DNA of 43,821 bases, taken from an uncultured Elusimicrobiales bacterium (GTDB lineage Bacteria > Elusimicrobiota > Elusimicrobia > Elusimicrobiales > Elusimicrobiaceae). The position numbers and the translations under genes are program-made. Below the pieces are notes generated by a model. The model ran no database searches and was not told the DNA's origin. It worked only from the letters and a program-made list of their open reading frames with translations. Each line of letters opens with the position of its first letter. Position 1 is the first letter of the stretch. Below are positions 7,374 to 14,968 of the stretch, one piece after another. The DNA is taken from positions 1 through 43,821 of the forward strand of contig CALUVA010000003.1 of the NCBI GenBank assembly GCA_944324105.1, given 5' to 3'.

Positions 7374-8423
7374 TTAAAGCATCCACATCAAAACGGCAAA
7401 ATATACCGCCATGCAGATAATCCCTACAGGCAGGGCCGCGCGCGCCCAGTCGCGGCTTTTGATGGCCAGCTTGGAGGCGCAAATAATGTTGGGAATGTTG
7501 CCCGGGATTAACAAGCCGCCCGCCAGCACCAAAGACACCAGTAAAAATACCAGCGTGTCCGGCGGCAGGGAAGGCTGTATTTCAATGCTGGCCAGCGTGG
7601 CATTGTCCAACACGGCAGAGAGGGTGTTTATCCAGTACAGCACCGCGCGAGACAGATGACCGATGGTGCGCTCCGCCAGCGGTTTAAGACCTTCTCCCAG
7701 CAGAATAAGAGCTGCTACAAACAAATATACTTTTCCCGCGCGGGAAAGCACCGCGGCATTGGTTTCCGGCGAAACGGAACGCTGTCCGTCCGTCAGCGCA
7801 CAGGCGCCCAGCCGCGCGGCCAGGGCGGCAAACAGAATAACGCCCGGAATAATCCACCAACCCAGCAACTGCAACAAAAAGAAAAATCCCGCATGATACG
7901 GTTCCTCGCGCAGGCGCGCCACCACGATGGTGGACAGCGGCTCCCCCACCGGCGTCAGCACCGCGCCCAGCCCGACGGCAAAACAGACGTAAACGGTCAG
8001 GCGTACTTTTTGCCGTTCGTCCAAACGCAGGCCTTTAATGACTTCCGCCGCCAGCAACGCGGCGATAATGGCCGTAATCAGGCTGGAGCACAGCCCCAGA
8101 GCCAGCACGAAAAAAAACAAAAACCAGCGCGGCCCCACGCTTTTTTCGGCGCGGTGAACAAAAGCATTTAACCCGCCGCCGAAACGCTTAAATAAAAATC
8201 CCAGCACCAGCACCGCGGCGGAAATTAGGATGGGTTCTTTGACCGCTTCCAGCAGCAAATGTCCGCTCCACAGCCCCGATATGCTCACCGCGGCGATGCC
8301 GCAGACAAAGAGGAAAATTTCCAGTTCCTCTTCGGCCTTTTTAAACAAAAAAGGAACGAACAGCGCCGCCAGCACGACGCCGGAAAGACAGGCGGTTTGC
8401 CATAAAGAAAGTGCGGTATTCAT
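7374..8423 (-). CDS. Multi-pass membrane protein, putative cation transporter (DUF1646-like)
   Basis: 349 residues, almost entirely hydrophobic, with roughly nine or ten membrane segments. The stretch AVGLGAVLTPVGEPLSTIVVARL near the middle and GGLLIPGNIPNIICASKLAIKSRDW near the end are the two re-entrant-type motifs of the ion-transporter superfamily (ArsB/NhaD-like). I associate this arrangement with DUF1646, annotated as putative cation transporters. The ion and direction are unknown. The start is supported by a TACAAT box seven bases before the ATG and by the absence of any other good start. It precedes the mgtC-like gene on the same strand but has its own terminator. Confidence 0.75.
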   Translation of the reverse strand: MNTALSLWQTACLSGVVLAALFVPFLFKKAEEELEIFLFVCGIAAVSISGLWSGHLLLEAVKEPILISAAVLVLGFLFKRFGGGLNAFVHRAEKSVGPRWFLFFFVLALGLCSSLITAIIAALLAAEVIKGLRLDERQKVRLTVYVCFAVGLGAVLTPVGEPLSTIVVARLREEPYHAGFFFLLQLLGWWIIPGVILFAALAARLGACALTDGQRSVSPETNAAVLSRAGKVYLFVAALILLGEGLKPLAERTIGHLSRAVLYWINTLSAVLDNATLASIEIQPSLPPDTLVFLLVSLVLAGGLLIPGNIPNIICASKLAIKSRDWARAALPVGIICMAVYFAVLMWML

Positions 8424-8430
8424 ATTTGTT

Positions 8431-8436
8431 ATTGTA
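8431..8436 (-). promoter_or_regulatory. -10 box, leaderless type, for the transporter-like gene
   Basis: TACAAT on the minus strand, seven bases before the ATG at 8423. It lacks the TG extension seen at most other leaderless starts. Confidence 0.55.
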
Positions 8437-8473
8437 CCCGAAAAAAGATTTTTACGCCACCGGAAATAAGATT

Positions 8474-8505
8474 AAAAAACCCGCCGCTTGTTTCCAGGCG
8501 GCGGG
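8474..8505 (-). terminator. Terminator of the outer-membrane protein gene
   Basis: CCCGCCGC (8480-8487) pairs with GCGGCGGG (8498-8505). Read leftward, the stem is followed by a six-base T-run. Confidence 0.88.
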
Positions 8506-8523
8506 CGGTAAAACGGAAGTCGC

Positions 8524-9168
8524 TTAAAACTTCACGCCCAGTTTTAACATCATCGTCCAGTAACCGAAGTTATCGTGGCCAACGCGGTCTTTCAAGTCGC
8601 TGCGCAGACCAACCCAGTTGTAGCGGCCTTCGGCGCCGAACACGACGGTTTCGTCAATGTCAAATTCCAAGCCAGCGCCCAGCATCCAGGCAATGTCGGT
8701 GCTGTCGTAGGTTTCGGATGAATCGGCTGTGTCGTTTTTCTCTTTGGCGTACATATAACCGCCGCCGATGCCGGCCGTGCCGTAAATGCGGGTCATGGAT
8801 TTGGGGAACAGGTATACGCGTCCCGCCACCATGGCCGTGGCCACGCCGGAGCGGAAATTGGCGGTGTCGCCCGTGGCGGACAGGAAATCATCCCCTTTGG
8901 AAAAACCGGCGTAGTTGCCGTCCAGGCCCAGCGTCAGCCAGGGCAGAATATTGCGCACAAACGCGAGGCCGGCGGAAAAGCCCGTATCGCCGATCTGCTG
9001 TGCCCAATCTTCTTCCGGCAGGGAAACGCCGCCGTAAAATTCCACGCGGGACAAATTGGTATACAGCCCGTATTTCGGGGTTTCTTCATACGAGCAGCAG
9101 GTATATTGTTGTGCCGCTATCAGTGCCGGAGTGCAGAGCAAAGCGGCCAAAATAAACAGTTTTTTCAT
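8524..9168 (-). CDS. Outer-membrane beta-barrel protein (OmpA/OmpX-like barrel)
   Basis: 214 residues. A Sec signal peptide (MKKLFILAALLCTPALIAA, cleavage near residue 19) is followed by alternating amphipathic strands rich in Gly and aromatic residues, including YGTAGIGGGYMYA and GAGLEFDIDETVVFGAEGRYNWVG. The protein ends in a terminal Phe (MMLKLGVKF), the usual sorting signal for outer-membrane barrels. Size suggests an eight-stranded barrel; no peptidoglycan-binding OmpA domain follows. Function is unknown. The start is set by AAGGAG upstream. kdsC lies 43 bp upstream on the same strand. Confidence 0.85.
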   Translation of the reverse strand: MKKLFILAALLCTPALIAAQQYTCCSYEETPKYGLYTNLSRVEFYGGVSLPEEDWAQQIGDTGFSAGLAFVRNILPWLTLGLDGNYAGFSKGDDFLSATGDTANFRSGVATAMVAGRVYLFPKSMTRIYGTAGIGGGYMYAKEKNDTADSSETYDSTDIAWMLGAGLEFDIDETVVFGAEGRYNWVGLRSDLKDRVGHDNFGYWTMMLKLGVKF

Positions 9169-9211
9169 AAGACTCCTTCTTTGTTTTAAGGTAAACGGCT
9201 TCTTTTATATT

Positions 9212-9808
9212 TTATTTTTTCAAAGCGGTTTTGACAACGGTTAACGGAGGCCGCATATCCGCAAAGGTTCCCTCTTCCACGGCTTTTACAATGCGGTCCC
9301 ACTGGCCGCGGGCCTTTAAAATCTGCTCGCAGATATCGCGCACCGCACCGCAGCCGCCGTGTTTGGGGGAAACGTACAAAGCGATTTTTTTCACTTCTGC
9401 CACAGCGTTGTCCACCGCCAGCGGCAGACCGGCGGCTTTTAAAATTCCCAGGTCTATAATGTCGTCTCCGATAAAGGCGGCTTCCTGCGGCGTGCAGCCA
9501 AACCGGGCGCAGGCGTCGTGCAGAGCGGCGGCTTTGTTCAGGCAGCCGAAGTAAAGGATATCCATACCCAACAGCCGCGCCCAGTTTTGCAGAACGGGTG
9601 CGGACCCGCGCGACACGATGCCCGTATGTACTCCGCACGCGCGCAGGAAAATCATACCCATCCCGTCCAGGGATTCAAAATGTTTCACTTCTATATGGCG
9701 GCCTTCCCCGTCGGTGTACCAAGCAAGCTTGCTGTCGGTCATTACCCCGTCAATATCGGTCAGCAGAAGTTTGAGATTTTTGGCTTTTTCAATAAAATCC
9801 GGATTCAT
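9212..9808 (-). CDS. kdsC: HAD phosphatase, KdsC-like 3-deoxy-D-manno-octulosonate 8-phosphate phosphatase
   Basis: 198 residues from the ATG at 9808. An in-frame start 141 bp further upstream exists but would add 47 residues that do not look like the family, and it would place the TATAAT box inside the gene. The catalytic motif LLLTDIDGVMTDSKL (Asp18, Asp20) and GDDIIDLGIL near the C-terminus, without a cap domain, are typical of the tetrameric KdsC/YrbI group. The enzyme releases Kdo from Kdo-8-phosphate for LPS core synthesis in the cytoplasm. The related KDN-9-phosphate phosphatases cannot be fully excluded. Confidence 0.85.
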   Translation of the reverse strand: MNPDFIEKAKNLKLLLTDIDGVMTDSKLAWYTDGEGRHIEVKHFESLDGMGMIFLRACGVHTGIVSRGSAPVLQNWARLLGMDILYFGCLNKAAALHDACARFGCTPQEAAFIGDDIIDLGILKAAGLPLAVDNAVAEVKKIALYVSPKHGGCGAVRDICEQILKARGQWDRIVKAVEEGTFADMRPPLTVVKTALKK

Positions 9809-9814
9809 GAAATA

Positions 9815-9823
9815 ATTATACCA
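9815..9823 (-). promoter_or_regulatory. Extended -10 promoter, leaderless type, for kdsC
   Basis: On the minus strand TGGTATAAT lies six bases (TATTTC) before the ATG at 9808. It faces away from the promoter of the CsgG-like gene 50 bp to the right. Confidence 0.7.
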
Positions 9824-9866
9824 TTTCACCGTGTTTGATAAGGGGGCAGGCATTATGGAAAAATTA

Positions 9867-9872
9867 TATAAT
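9867..9872 (+). promoter_or_regulatory. -10 box, leaderless type, for the CsgG-like lipoprotein
   Basis: TATAAT followed by six bases (GATACT) and ATG at 9879. There is no Shine-Dalgarno. Confidence 0.7.
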
Positions 9873-9878
9873 GATACT

Positions 9879-10556
9879 ATGAAAAAAGTTTTGCTTTTTT
9901 TGCTGTGTCTGGTTTTTTGGGGAGCGGGCTGTACGCCCAAAACCGTCATCAGCCAAAGTTATGATTTCAACCAAATGGACCGCATCGGCATTATGGGCTT
10001 TACCAGTGCGTACAGCGATTTAAACGGCGTGGAAAATTTGTTTGCCAAATATTTAATAGAATCCGGGTTTAAAGTGGTGGAACGCGCCCAGCTGGACCAG
10101 GTGTTAAAGGAACACAATATTTCGGTGTCGGGGTATTTGTCTCCGGAGACGACACGCAAAATAGGCGAAATTTTAGGCGTGGATGTGCTGTTAATCGGGG
10201 AAGTAACTTCTTATACTCCCACCCGTACCGGCGTGGCTATGGTAACCACCCGCCGCACCGAATCCCGCCCTGTCTATGCCCAAAACGTGATGCAGCTGCC
10301 GGACGGTTCTTATGCTGCTTATACGCAAAACGTGGGCACACGCTACAGCCACAGCACCGACGTTTCCCCGCAGCAGTATACGATTAATGCCCAAGTAGGC
10401 ATTATTGCCAAGCTGGTGGATGTGGAAACGGCTGAAATTGTGTGGATAGGCTCTTTGTCCGAAGACAGTTCCAGCGCGCTGGACGCGGCGGACTATATTG
10501 CACGCAGCCTGGTGAAAAGTTTTACCAAAGAGCTGGCCAAACTGCAGGAAAAATAA
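9879..10556 (+). CDS. CsgG-like lipoprotein
   Basis: 225 residues from the ATG at 9879. An upstream in-frame ATG at 9831 would bury the signal sequence and the -10 box. The signal peptide MKKVLLFLLCLVFWGAGC ends in a lipobox with lipidated Cys18. The mature part has IGIMGFTSAYSDLNGVENLFAKYLIESGFKVVERAQLDQVLKEHN and IGEILGVDVLLIGEVTSY, the fold signature of the CsgG / penicillin-binding-protein-activator (LpoB-like) lipoproteins. These sit at the outer membrane's inner leaflet. No other curli genes are visible, so curli export is not claimed. It is followed without a gap by a small membrane protein and then serS. Confidence 0.78.
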   Translation: MKKVLLFLLCLVFWGAGCTPKTVISQSYDFNQMDRIGIMGFTSAYSDLNGVENLFAKYLIESGFKVVERAQLDQVLKEHNISVSGYLSPETTRKIGEILGVDVLLIGEVTSYTPTRTGVAMVTTRRTESRPVYAQNVMQLPDGSYAAYTQNVGTRYSHSTDVSPQQYTINAQVGIIAKLVDVETAEIVWIGSLSEDSSSALDAADYIARSLVKSFTKELAKLQEK

Positions 10557-10557
10557 T

Positions 10558-10833
10558 ATGCGTCCCGTCACTGAGCAGCAAAAAACTCTTTCTTCCCTGG
10601 CGCTGGGCGGATTCTTTTTTATTGTAAAAACATTAACGGCCGCTCTGCTGGTGCTTTTGGCCGTGCTGGTGCTTAGTCAAAGTGCGGTGGCGCCGGTCAG
10701 TACGCGGCTGCTGGGTATGTACGCCGTACAATATACTGTGCAAACCATTAAGCCTTACCGTCATTTATTCCCGCGTCCATATATGGTGCCCGAAGAAGAC
10801 GAAACGCAAAATTTACAAGAACAAACGAGGTAA
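10558..10833 (+). CDS. Small single-pass membrane protein, unknown function
   Basis: 91 residues starting one base after the previous stop. A single hydrophobic segment spans about residues 15-43, followed by a short tail ending in an acidic stretch (VPEEDETQNLQEQ). I do not recognise a family. Tight spacing to the CsgG-like gene and to serS (5 bp) argues that it is a real, co-translated gene. Confidence 0.6.
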   Translation: MRPVTEQQKTLSSLALGGFFFIVKTLTAALLVLLAVLVLSQSAVAPVSTRLLGMYAVQYTVQTIKPYRHLFPRPYMVPEEDETQNLQEQTR

Positions 10834-10838
10834 CCCCC

Positions 10839-12128
10839 ATGCTGGACATAAAATTGATTATTGCTAATCCCGACGAGGTCAAACGCCGCCTGTCTTTGCG
10901 CAAGCCGGAGCTGGCCGCGCAAATAGACGAAGTGCTTTCACTTTACGAAAATTACAAAAAAGTGTTGGCCGCCGTGGAAGAGCTGCGCGCCAAACGTAAC
11001 AGCCTTTCCAAACAAATCGGGCAGATTAAAAAAGAAAAAGGCGACGAGGCCGCCAAAGAAACCATGGCGGAAGTTTCCCGCCTCAAAGAAGACATGGCGC
11101 AAAAAGAAGCCGAACTGGACCCGATGAAAAAGCAGATAGACGATTTGCTGTTAAGCATTCCCAATCTGCCCAACGAACATATCCCCGTGGGAACTTCGGA
11201 CGCGGACAATCCGGAATATCTGCCCTGCACCATTCCCCTGCCCAAATTTGATTTTAAACCGCTGGACCACCAGGCGGTAGGCGAAAAGCTGGGCATTTTG
11301 GATTTCGCCGCCGCGGCCACGCTGTCCGGCAGCCGTTTTGCTTTGTATAAAGGCGACGGCGCACGGCTGGAACGCGCCATTATCGCGTTTATGCTGGACA
11401 TGCACGCGCGCAAAGGCTACACCGAAATTTTGCCGCCCGTTATCGTCAATGAAGAAATTTTATACGGCACCGGCCAGCTGCCCAAATTCCGCGAGGATAT
11501 GTATGAGTTGGCGGGCGAACCGAAACAGTTTTTGATTTCCACGGCGGAAATCCCGCTGACCAACTTAAACCGCGGCCGCATCATTGCCGAAGCCGAACTG
11601 CCTATTAAACTAACCGCTTATACGCCGTGCTTCCGCAAAGAGTCCGGCACGTATGGCAAGGACACGCGCGGGCTGATCCGCAACCACCAGTTTAACAAGG
11701 TGGAGCTGGTCATGATTTCCAAGCCGGAAAACTCTTACCAAATGCTGGAAATTATGGTCTCCGACGCGCAGGAAGTGCTCAAAGAGCTGGGTCTGCCGTA
11801 CCATGTGGTGGAACTGTGCTCGGGCGATATCGGTTTTTCGTCTGCCAAAACCTATGATATAGAGGTTTGGATGCCCAGCGAAAACCGTTTCCGCGAGATT
11901 TCTTCCTGCTCCAACTGCTTAGACTTCCAGGCGCGGCGCATGGGCCTGCGCTACAAAAACGCGCAGGGCAAGCTGGAATATGTGCATACGTTAAACGGCA
12001 GCGGGCTGGCCGTGGGCCGCACCTTTGCCGCCATATTGGAAAACTTCCAGCAGGCAGACGGCTCAGTCATTATCCCGCAGGCTTTGCGTCCGTACTTCGG
12101 CAAAGATAAAATAGAGGCCAAAAAATAA
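10839..12128 (+). CDS. serS: Seryl-tRNA synthetase
   Basis: 429 residues. The N-terminal coiled-coil arm that grips tRNA-Ser spans about residues 30-105. The class II core has motif 2 (FRKESGTYGKDTRGLIRNHQF) and motif 3 (LNGSGLAVGRTFAAILENFQ). It charges tRNA-Ser in the cytoplasm. Length equals the bacterial norm. The start ATG follows a GAGGTAA-type ribosome-binding site. The stop overlaps the next start in TAATG. Confidence 0.98.
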   Translation: MLDIKLIIANPDEVKRRLSLRKPELAAQIDEVLSLYENYKKVLAAVEELRAKRNSLSKQIGQIKKEKGDEAAKETMAEVSRLKEDMAQKEAELDPMKKQIDDLLLSIPNLPNEHIPVGTSDADNPEYLPCTIPLPKFDFKPLDHQAVGEKLGILDFAAAATLSGSRFALYKGDGARLERAIIAFMLDMHARKGYTEILPPVIVNEEILYGTGQLPKFREDMYELAGEPKQFLISTAEIPLTNLNRGRIIAEAELPIKLTAYTPCFRKESGTYGKDTRGLIRNHQFNKVELVMISKPENSYQMLEIMVSDAQEVLKELGLPYHVVELCSGDIGFSSAKTYDIEVWMPSENRFREISSCSNCLDFQARRMGLRYKNAQGKLEYVHTLNGSGLAVGRTFAAILENFQQADGSVIIPQALRPYFGKDKIEAKK

Positions 12129-13321
12129 TGAAAAAACTTTTCGCTTTGCTAACCGCGATGCTGTTTACCGCGGCGGGGACGGTGCCCGCGCGCGCGGAAA
12201 TCAAACTCCCCCCCGACGTGATGGAATATGCCACCGTGGGCATTAACGGCGTGTACAGCCTGGACTTTGAGCTGGCGCAGGAAAATATTGAAAAAGTGTT
12301 TGCCCTGTACCCCGATCATCCGTTTGCTCATTTTGGAAACGCGATGATCGCCTGGAGCCGCTATGAATACGAGTTTGAAACCAGCGACGACAAACAGCGC
12401 AAGGTGTTTGAAAAAACGCTGGACGATTCCATAGACGGTATCAAACGCTGGATGAAAAAATACCCCGACGACCCCAATGCGTATATGGGTATTGGCGCGC
12501 TGTACGGCCTGCGCGCCATGTTCGCCATGCGCAACCGCAGCTGGGTGACGGCATATTTTTCGGGACGCAAAGCCATTAACCGGCTGGAAAAATCCCTGGA
12601 GCTGGATCCGACGTATTACGACGCGTATTTCGGCTTGGGCATTTATAATTATTTTGCGGGTACCTTACCCAGCGTGATTAAAATTTTGGCGGCCATTGTG
12701 GCGATCAAAGGCGATCCGGATTTGGGCGTGGAACAACTCAATCTTTCGCGCGAAAAGGCCATGTTTACTTCCGACAGTTCCAAACTGATTTTGATTGAAG
12801 TGCAAAACACGCGCGGCGGCAAATATTATAATCCCCAAAAATCCCTGGAATACATCCGCCAGCTGCGCGCCAAATACCCCGATAATCCGCTGATGCATTA
12901 TGTGGAGCTCATCTGCCTGTTTGAAACGGGGGACTATGATTCCGTACAAAAAGGCGGACGGGAATTTTTATCCCTGATAGGCAAAGACCCGTTTTATAAG
13001 GATATTTATATTTCCCGCGCTTATACCGCTATCGGTACCTCGTATATGGCTCAAGGAAAATGGGAGCAGGCCCGCGAGGCTTTTGAGGAGGGGCAGGCCG
13101 CACTGGCCAAGCAGGAACCCAGCCGCTGGGGTGTGTGGAACGAATACCGCCTGGGGCAGGTGTATGACGCGTTGGGCGAGCGTGAAAAAGCCGTGGCCCA
13201 GTATAAAAAAGTGCTTTCGTTTAAAGACAAATGGGGCTTTGACGAAGTGGCCAAGCAGGGTGTAAAAAATCCGTGGACAGCCCAGGATGGCACGGGGGTA
13301 GGACCTCTGCCTCCGCTGTAA
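12128..13321 (+). CDS. Exported TPR-repeat protein (TTC39/IML2-like repeat region)
   Basis: 397 residues. A signal peptide (MKKLFALLTAMLFTAAGTVPARA) is followed by tetratricopeptide-type helices. One repeat is recognisable as LELDPTYYDAYFGLGIYNYFAGTLPSV, followed by IKGDPDLGVEQLNLSREKA; I recall this combination from bacterial periplasmic or outer-membrane TPR proteins. Later repeats are AYTAIGTSYMAQGKWEQAREAFEEG and RLGQVYDALGEREKAVAQYKKVL. It probably scaffolds envelope proteins; the partner is unknown. It is translationally coupled to serS by the TAATG overlap, and a strong terminator follows. Confidence 0.8.
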   Translation: MKKLFALLTAMLFTAAGTVPARAEIKLPPDVMEYATVGINGVYSLDFELAQENIEKVFALYPDHPFAHFGNAMIAWSRYEYEFETSDDKQRKVFEKTLDDSIDGIKRWMKKYPDDPNAYMGIGALYGLRAMFAMRNRSWVTAYFSGRKAINRLEKSLELDPTYYDAYFGLGIYNYFAGTLPSVIKILAAIVAIKGDPDLGVEQLNLSREKAMFTSDSSKLILIEVQNTRGGKYYNPQKSLEYIRQLRAKYPDNPLMHYVELICLFETGDYDSVQKGGREFLSLIGKDPFYKDIYISRAYTAIGTSYMAQGKWEQAREAFEEGQAALAKQEPSRWGVWNEYRLGQVYDALGEREKAVAQYKKVLSFKDKWGFDEVAKQGVKNPWTAQDGTGVGPLPPL

Positions 13322-13334
13322 TTGAGAATTTACC

Positions 13335-13366
13335 AAAAAACCCCGCTCCAAAGAGCGGGGTTTTTT
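13335..13366. terminator. Bidirectional terminator between the TPR gene and speB
   Basis: A-run, CCCCGCTC, four-base loop, GAGCGGGG, T-run: symmetric, so it serves both converging transcripts. Confidence 0.92.
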
Positions 13367-13378
13367 GACGGGTAAAAC

Positions 13379-14266
13379 TTATTTTTTCTTTTGTCCTTTT
13401 ACCGTTAAATATCCCATTAAACGGTAAATCAGCTTGGCCGTGTTAAACTCCGTAATAGGGTCTGCTTTTCTTTGGCAGGCTTCCACCACGTCTACGGCAA
13501 CGATGTTCTTTTTCTGTATGACCGCGCGGAACAGATCCAGCGCTTCATACCAGCCGAATCCGCCCGGCTGCGGCGTACCCGTGGCCGGAATGACGGAAGG
13601 GTCAAAGCCGTCCACGTCTATGGTAATATACACGGTGTCGGTCAGTTTTTTAAGCACCTGCGGAATCAGTTTGTTGACGTCGCGGTGTTCGTGCATAAAA
13701 AACGTGGTAACTTTGCCCGCGTTGCAATATTGTTTTTCTTCGCTGGCTACGCTGCGTATGCCTACCTGCACCACGGGCACCTGGCGCGAAGCCGGATACA
13801 GCGCGCAGGCATGGCTGCGCGGCGTGCCTTCAAAGGTTTCGCGCAAATCCGCATGTGCGTCAAAATGCAGGATGCTCAAATTTTTATGGGCTTCAATATA
13901 CGGCTGTGCCAATGCCTGCGTGACGGTGTGCTCCCCGCCGATGTAAAAGGGAATGCACTGCTTGTGCTGCATCATGCCGCGCACGGTTTTGTCTATGGCT
14001 TTAAACACCTTGGCGGTGGAGCCGGCGCAGTTGACCGCCGGGCAGGTGTGAATGCCCTGCTCCCAGGTTTCCGTTTTTGTTTCTTCATCCCAAAGTTCTA
14101 TTTGGGTGGAAGCCTCTATAATGGCCGCGGGGCCTTTGGCCGTACCGTGGCCGTAGCAGACCGTTTTTTCAAACGGCACGGGCACGACGGCGAATTTACA
14201 AAGGGCCAGAGAGCTGTTCTTGCTCTCTAGCCCCATAAACTTATCGGTTTGTACGTTATCGCTCAC
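13379..14266 (-). CDS. speB: Agmatinase (arginase/agmatinase family)
   Basis: 295 residues from a GTG start at 14266, chosen because AGGA lies five bases upstream and the start falls just after the stop of the upstream decarboxylase gene. A longer reading from an ATG at 14332 would overlap that gene and add basic residues unlike the family. All binuclear Mn ligands are visible: GGEH (His113), DAHAD (Asp136, His138, Asp140) and DVDGFDP (Asp217, Asp219). The enzyme hydrolyses agmatine to putrescine and urea. Pairing with arginine decarboxylase makes agmatinase more likely than arginase. Confidence 0.9.
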   Translation of the reverse strand: MSDNVQTDKFMGLESKNSSLALCKFAVVPVPFEKTVCYGHGTAKGPAAIIEASTQIELWDEETKTETWEQGIHTCPAVNCAGSTAKVFKAIDKTVRGMMQHKQCIPFYIGGEHTVTQALAQPYIEAHKNLSILHFDAHADLRETFEGTPRSHACALYPASRQVPVVQVGIRSVASEEKQYCNAGKVTTFFMHEHRDVNKLIPQVLKKLTDTVYITIDVDGFDPSVIPATGTPQPGGFGWYEALDLFRAVIQKKNIVAVDVVEACQRKADPITEFNTAKLIYRLMGYLTVKGQKKK

Positions 14267-14277
14267 AACAATCCTGA

Positions 14278-14832
14278 TTATTTCACGAATACGGCGGCGG
14301 CCACGACGGTCGTCCACATGCCTTCCACGCAAATGGCAGACTGCGTAATGTTGGTCGTGCGTACGATTTTGCCGCTCATTTTCCAGATTTCTTCTTTTTG
14401 GTCCCAGGTGGTGTTGTTGTCAAACTCAATACCCAGGGTGGTGGACAGCATCAGCGCGGCCAAATCTTCGGCATAGTCGCCGGCCTGTTTGTCCGTTTCG
14501 CCGAAACTGTGATGCTCGGAGATATATCCGTGTGTTTTTTTATTGTCTTTGGGAATGGCCAGACCGACGGAAGCGGAAATCAGGCGCCGGTATTCATTGC
14601 TGGTGTTGCGGCTGATGACGCAGTGCAGGATTTGGCCCGTGCGCAGCTGGCTCAGTCCTTTGGACACGGGGATGGTTTTGCATCCCGGAGGAAAAATACT
14701 GGATACAGGCACAATGTTAAACGGCGCGATTTTAGCGTCGCGCAGAGCTTCTTCAAAGCTCGCCAGTTTTTCTTTGTGTCTGCCGATTCCTTTGGTCAGG
14801 AATATCTCTTTGGGTACAAACGGTTCGTACAT
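14278..14832 (-). CDS. pdaD: Pyruvoyl-dependent arginine decarboxylase
   Basis: 184 residues. The self-cleavage region NIVPVSSIFPPGC places the Ser44-Ser45 bond as the expected site where the proenzyme splits and Ser45 becomes the pyruvoyl cofactor. The C-terminal segment with HHSFGETDKQAGDYAEDLAA also matches the family. It decarboxylates arginine to agmatine. The agmatinase gene starts 11 bp after the stop, so the pair makes a two-step arginine-to-putrescine route. Length agrees with archaeal and bacterial relatives. Confidence 0.92.
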   Translation of the reverse strand: MYEPFVPKEIFLTKGIGRHKEKLASFEEALRDAKIAPFNIVPVSSIFPPGCKTIPVSKGLSQLRTGQILHCVISRNTSNEYRRLISASVGLAIPKDNKKTHGYISEHHSFGETDKQAGDYAEDLAALMLSTTLGIEFDNNTTWDQKEEIWKMSGKIVRTTNITQSAICVEGMWTTVVAAAVFVK

Positions 14833-14870
14833 TTTGGGTTCTTAATTCCTCGTGAATTAATATAATATAA

Positions 14871-14880
14871 ATTATAACAA
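14871..14880 (-). promoter_or_regulatory. Extended -10 promoter of pdaD-speB
   Basis: TTGTTATAAT on the minus strand. The predicted start gives a leader of about 30 nt with a GAGGA site, so this transcript is not leaderless. An inverted repeat TTAATTC/GAATTAA lies in the leader. Confidence 0.65.
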
Positions 14881-14892
14881 ATAAACTTGCAT

Positions 14893-14901
14893 TGTTATAT
14901 T
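14893..14901 (+). promoter_or_regulatory. Extended -10 promoter of the oligopeptidase operon
   Basis: TTGTTATATT-type box pointing right, back to back with the pdaD promoter. A leader of about 60 nt follows. Confidence 0.5.
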
Positions 14902-14968
14902 TATATTCCGGTTGGCAAACCATTCGGCCGGTCTGTTAAGTGTAACATATTAAACGGATTAATTCCAT

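Noticed and set aside
9809-9949. Longer N-terminus for KdsC
   Set aside because: Adds 47 non-homologous residues and covers the divergent promoter region; the ATG at 9808 follows the leaderless pattern.
14267-14332. Longer N-terminus for agmatinase
   Set aside because: Would overlap the decarboxylase gene and add Arg-rich residues; the GTG at 14266 has a proper Shine-Dalgarno.
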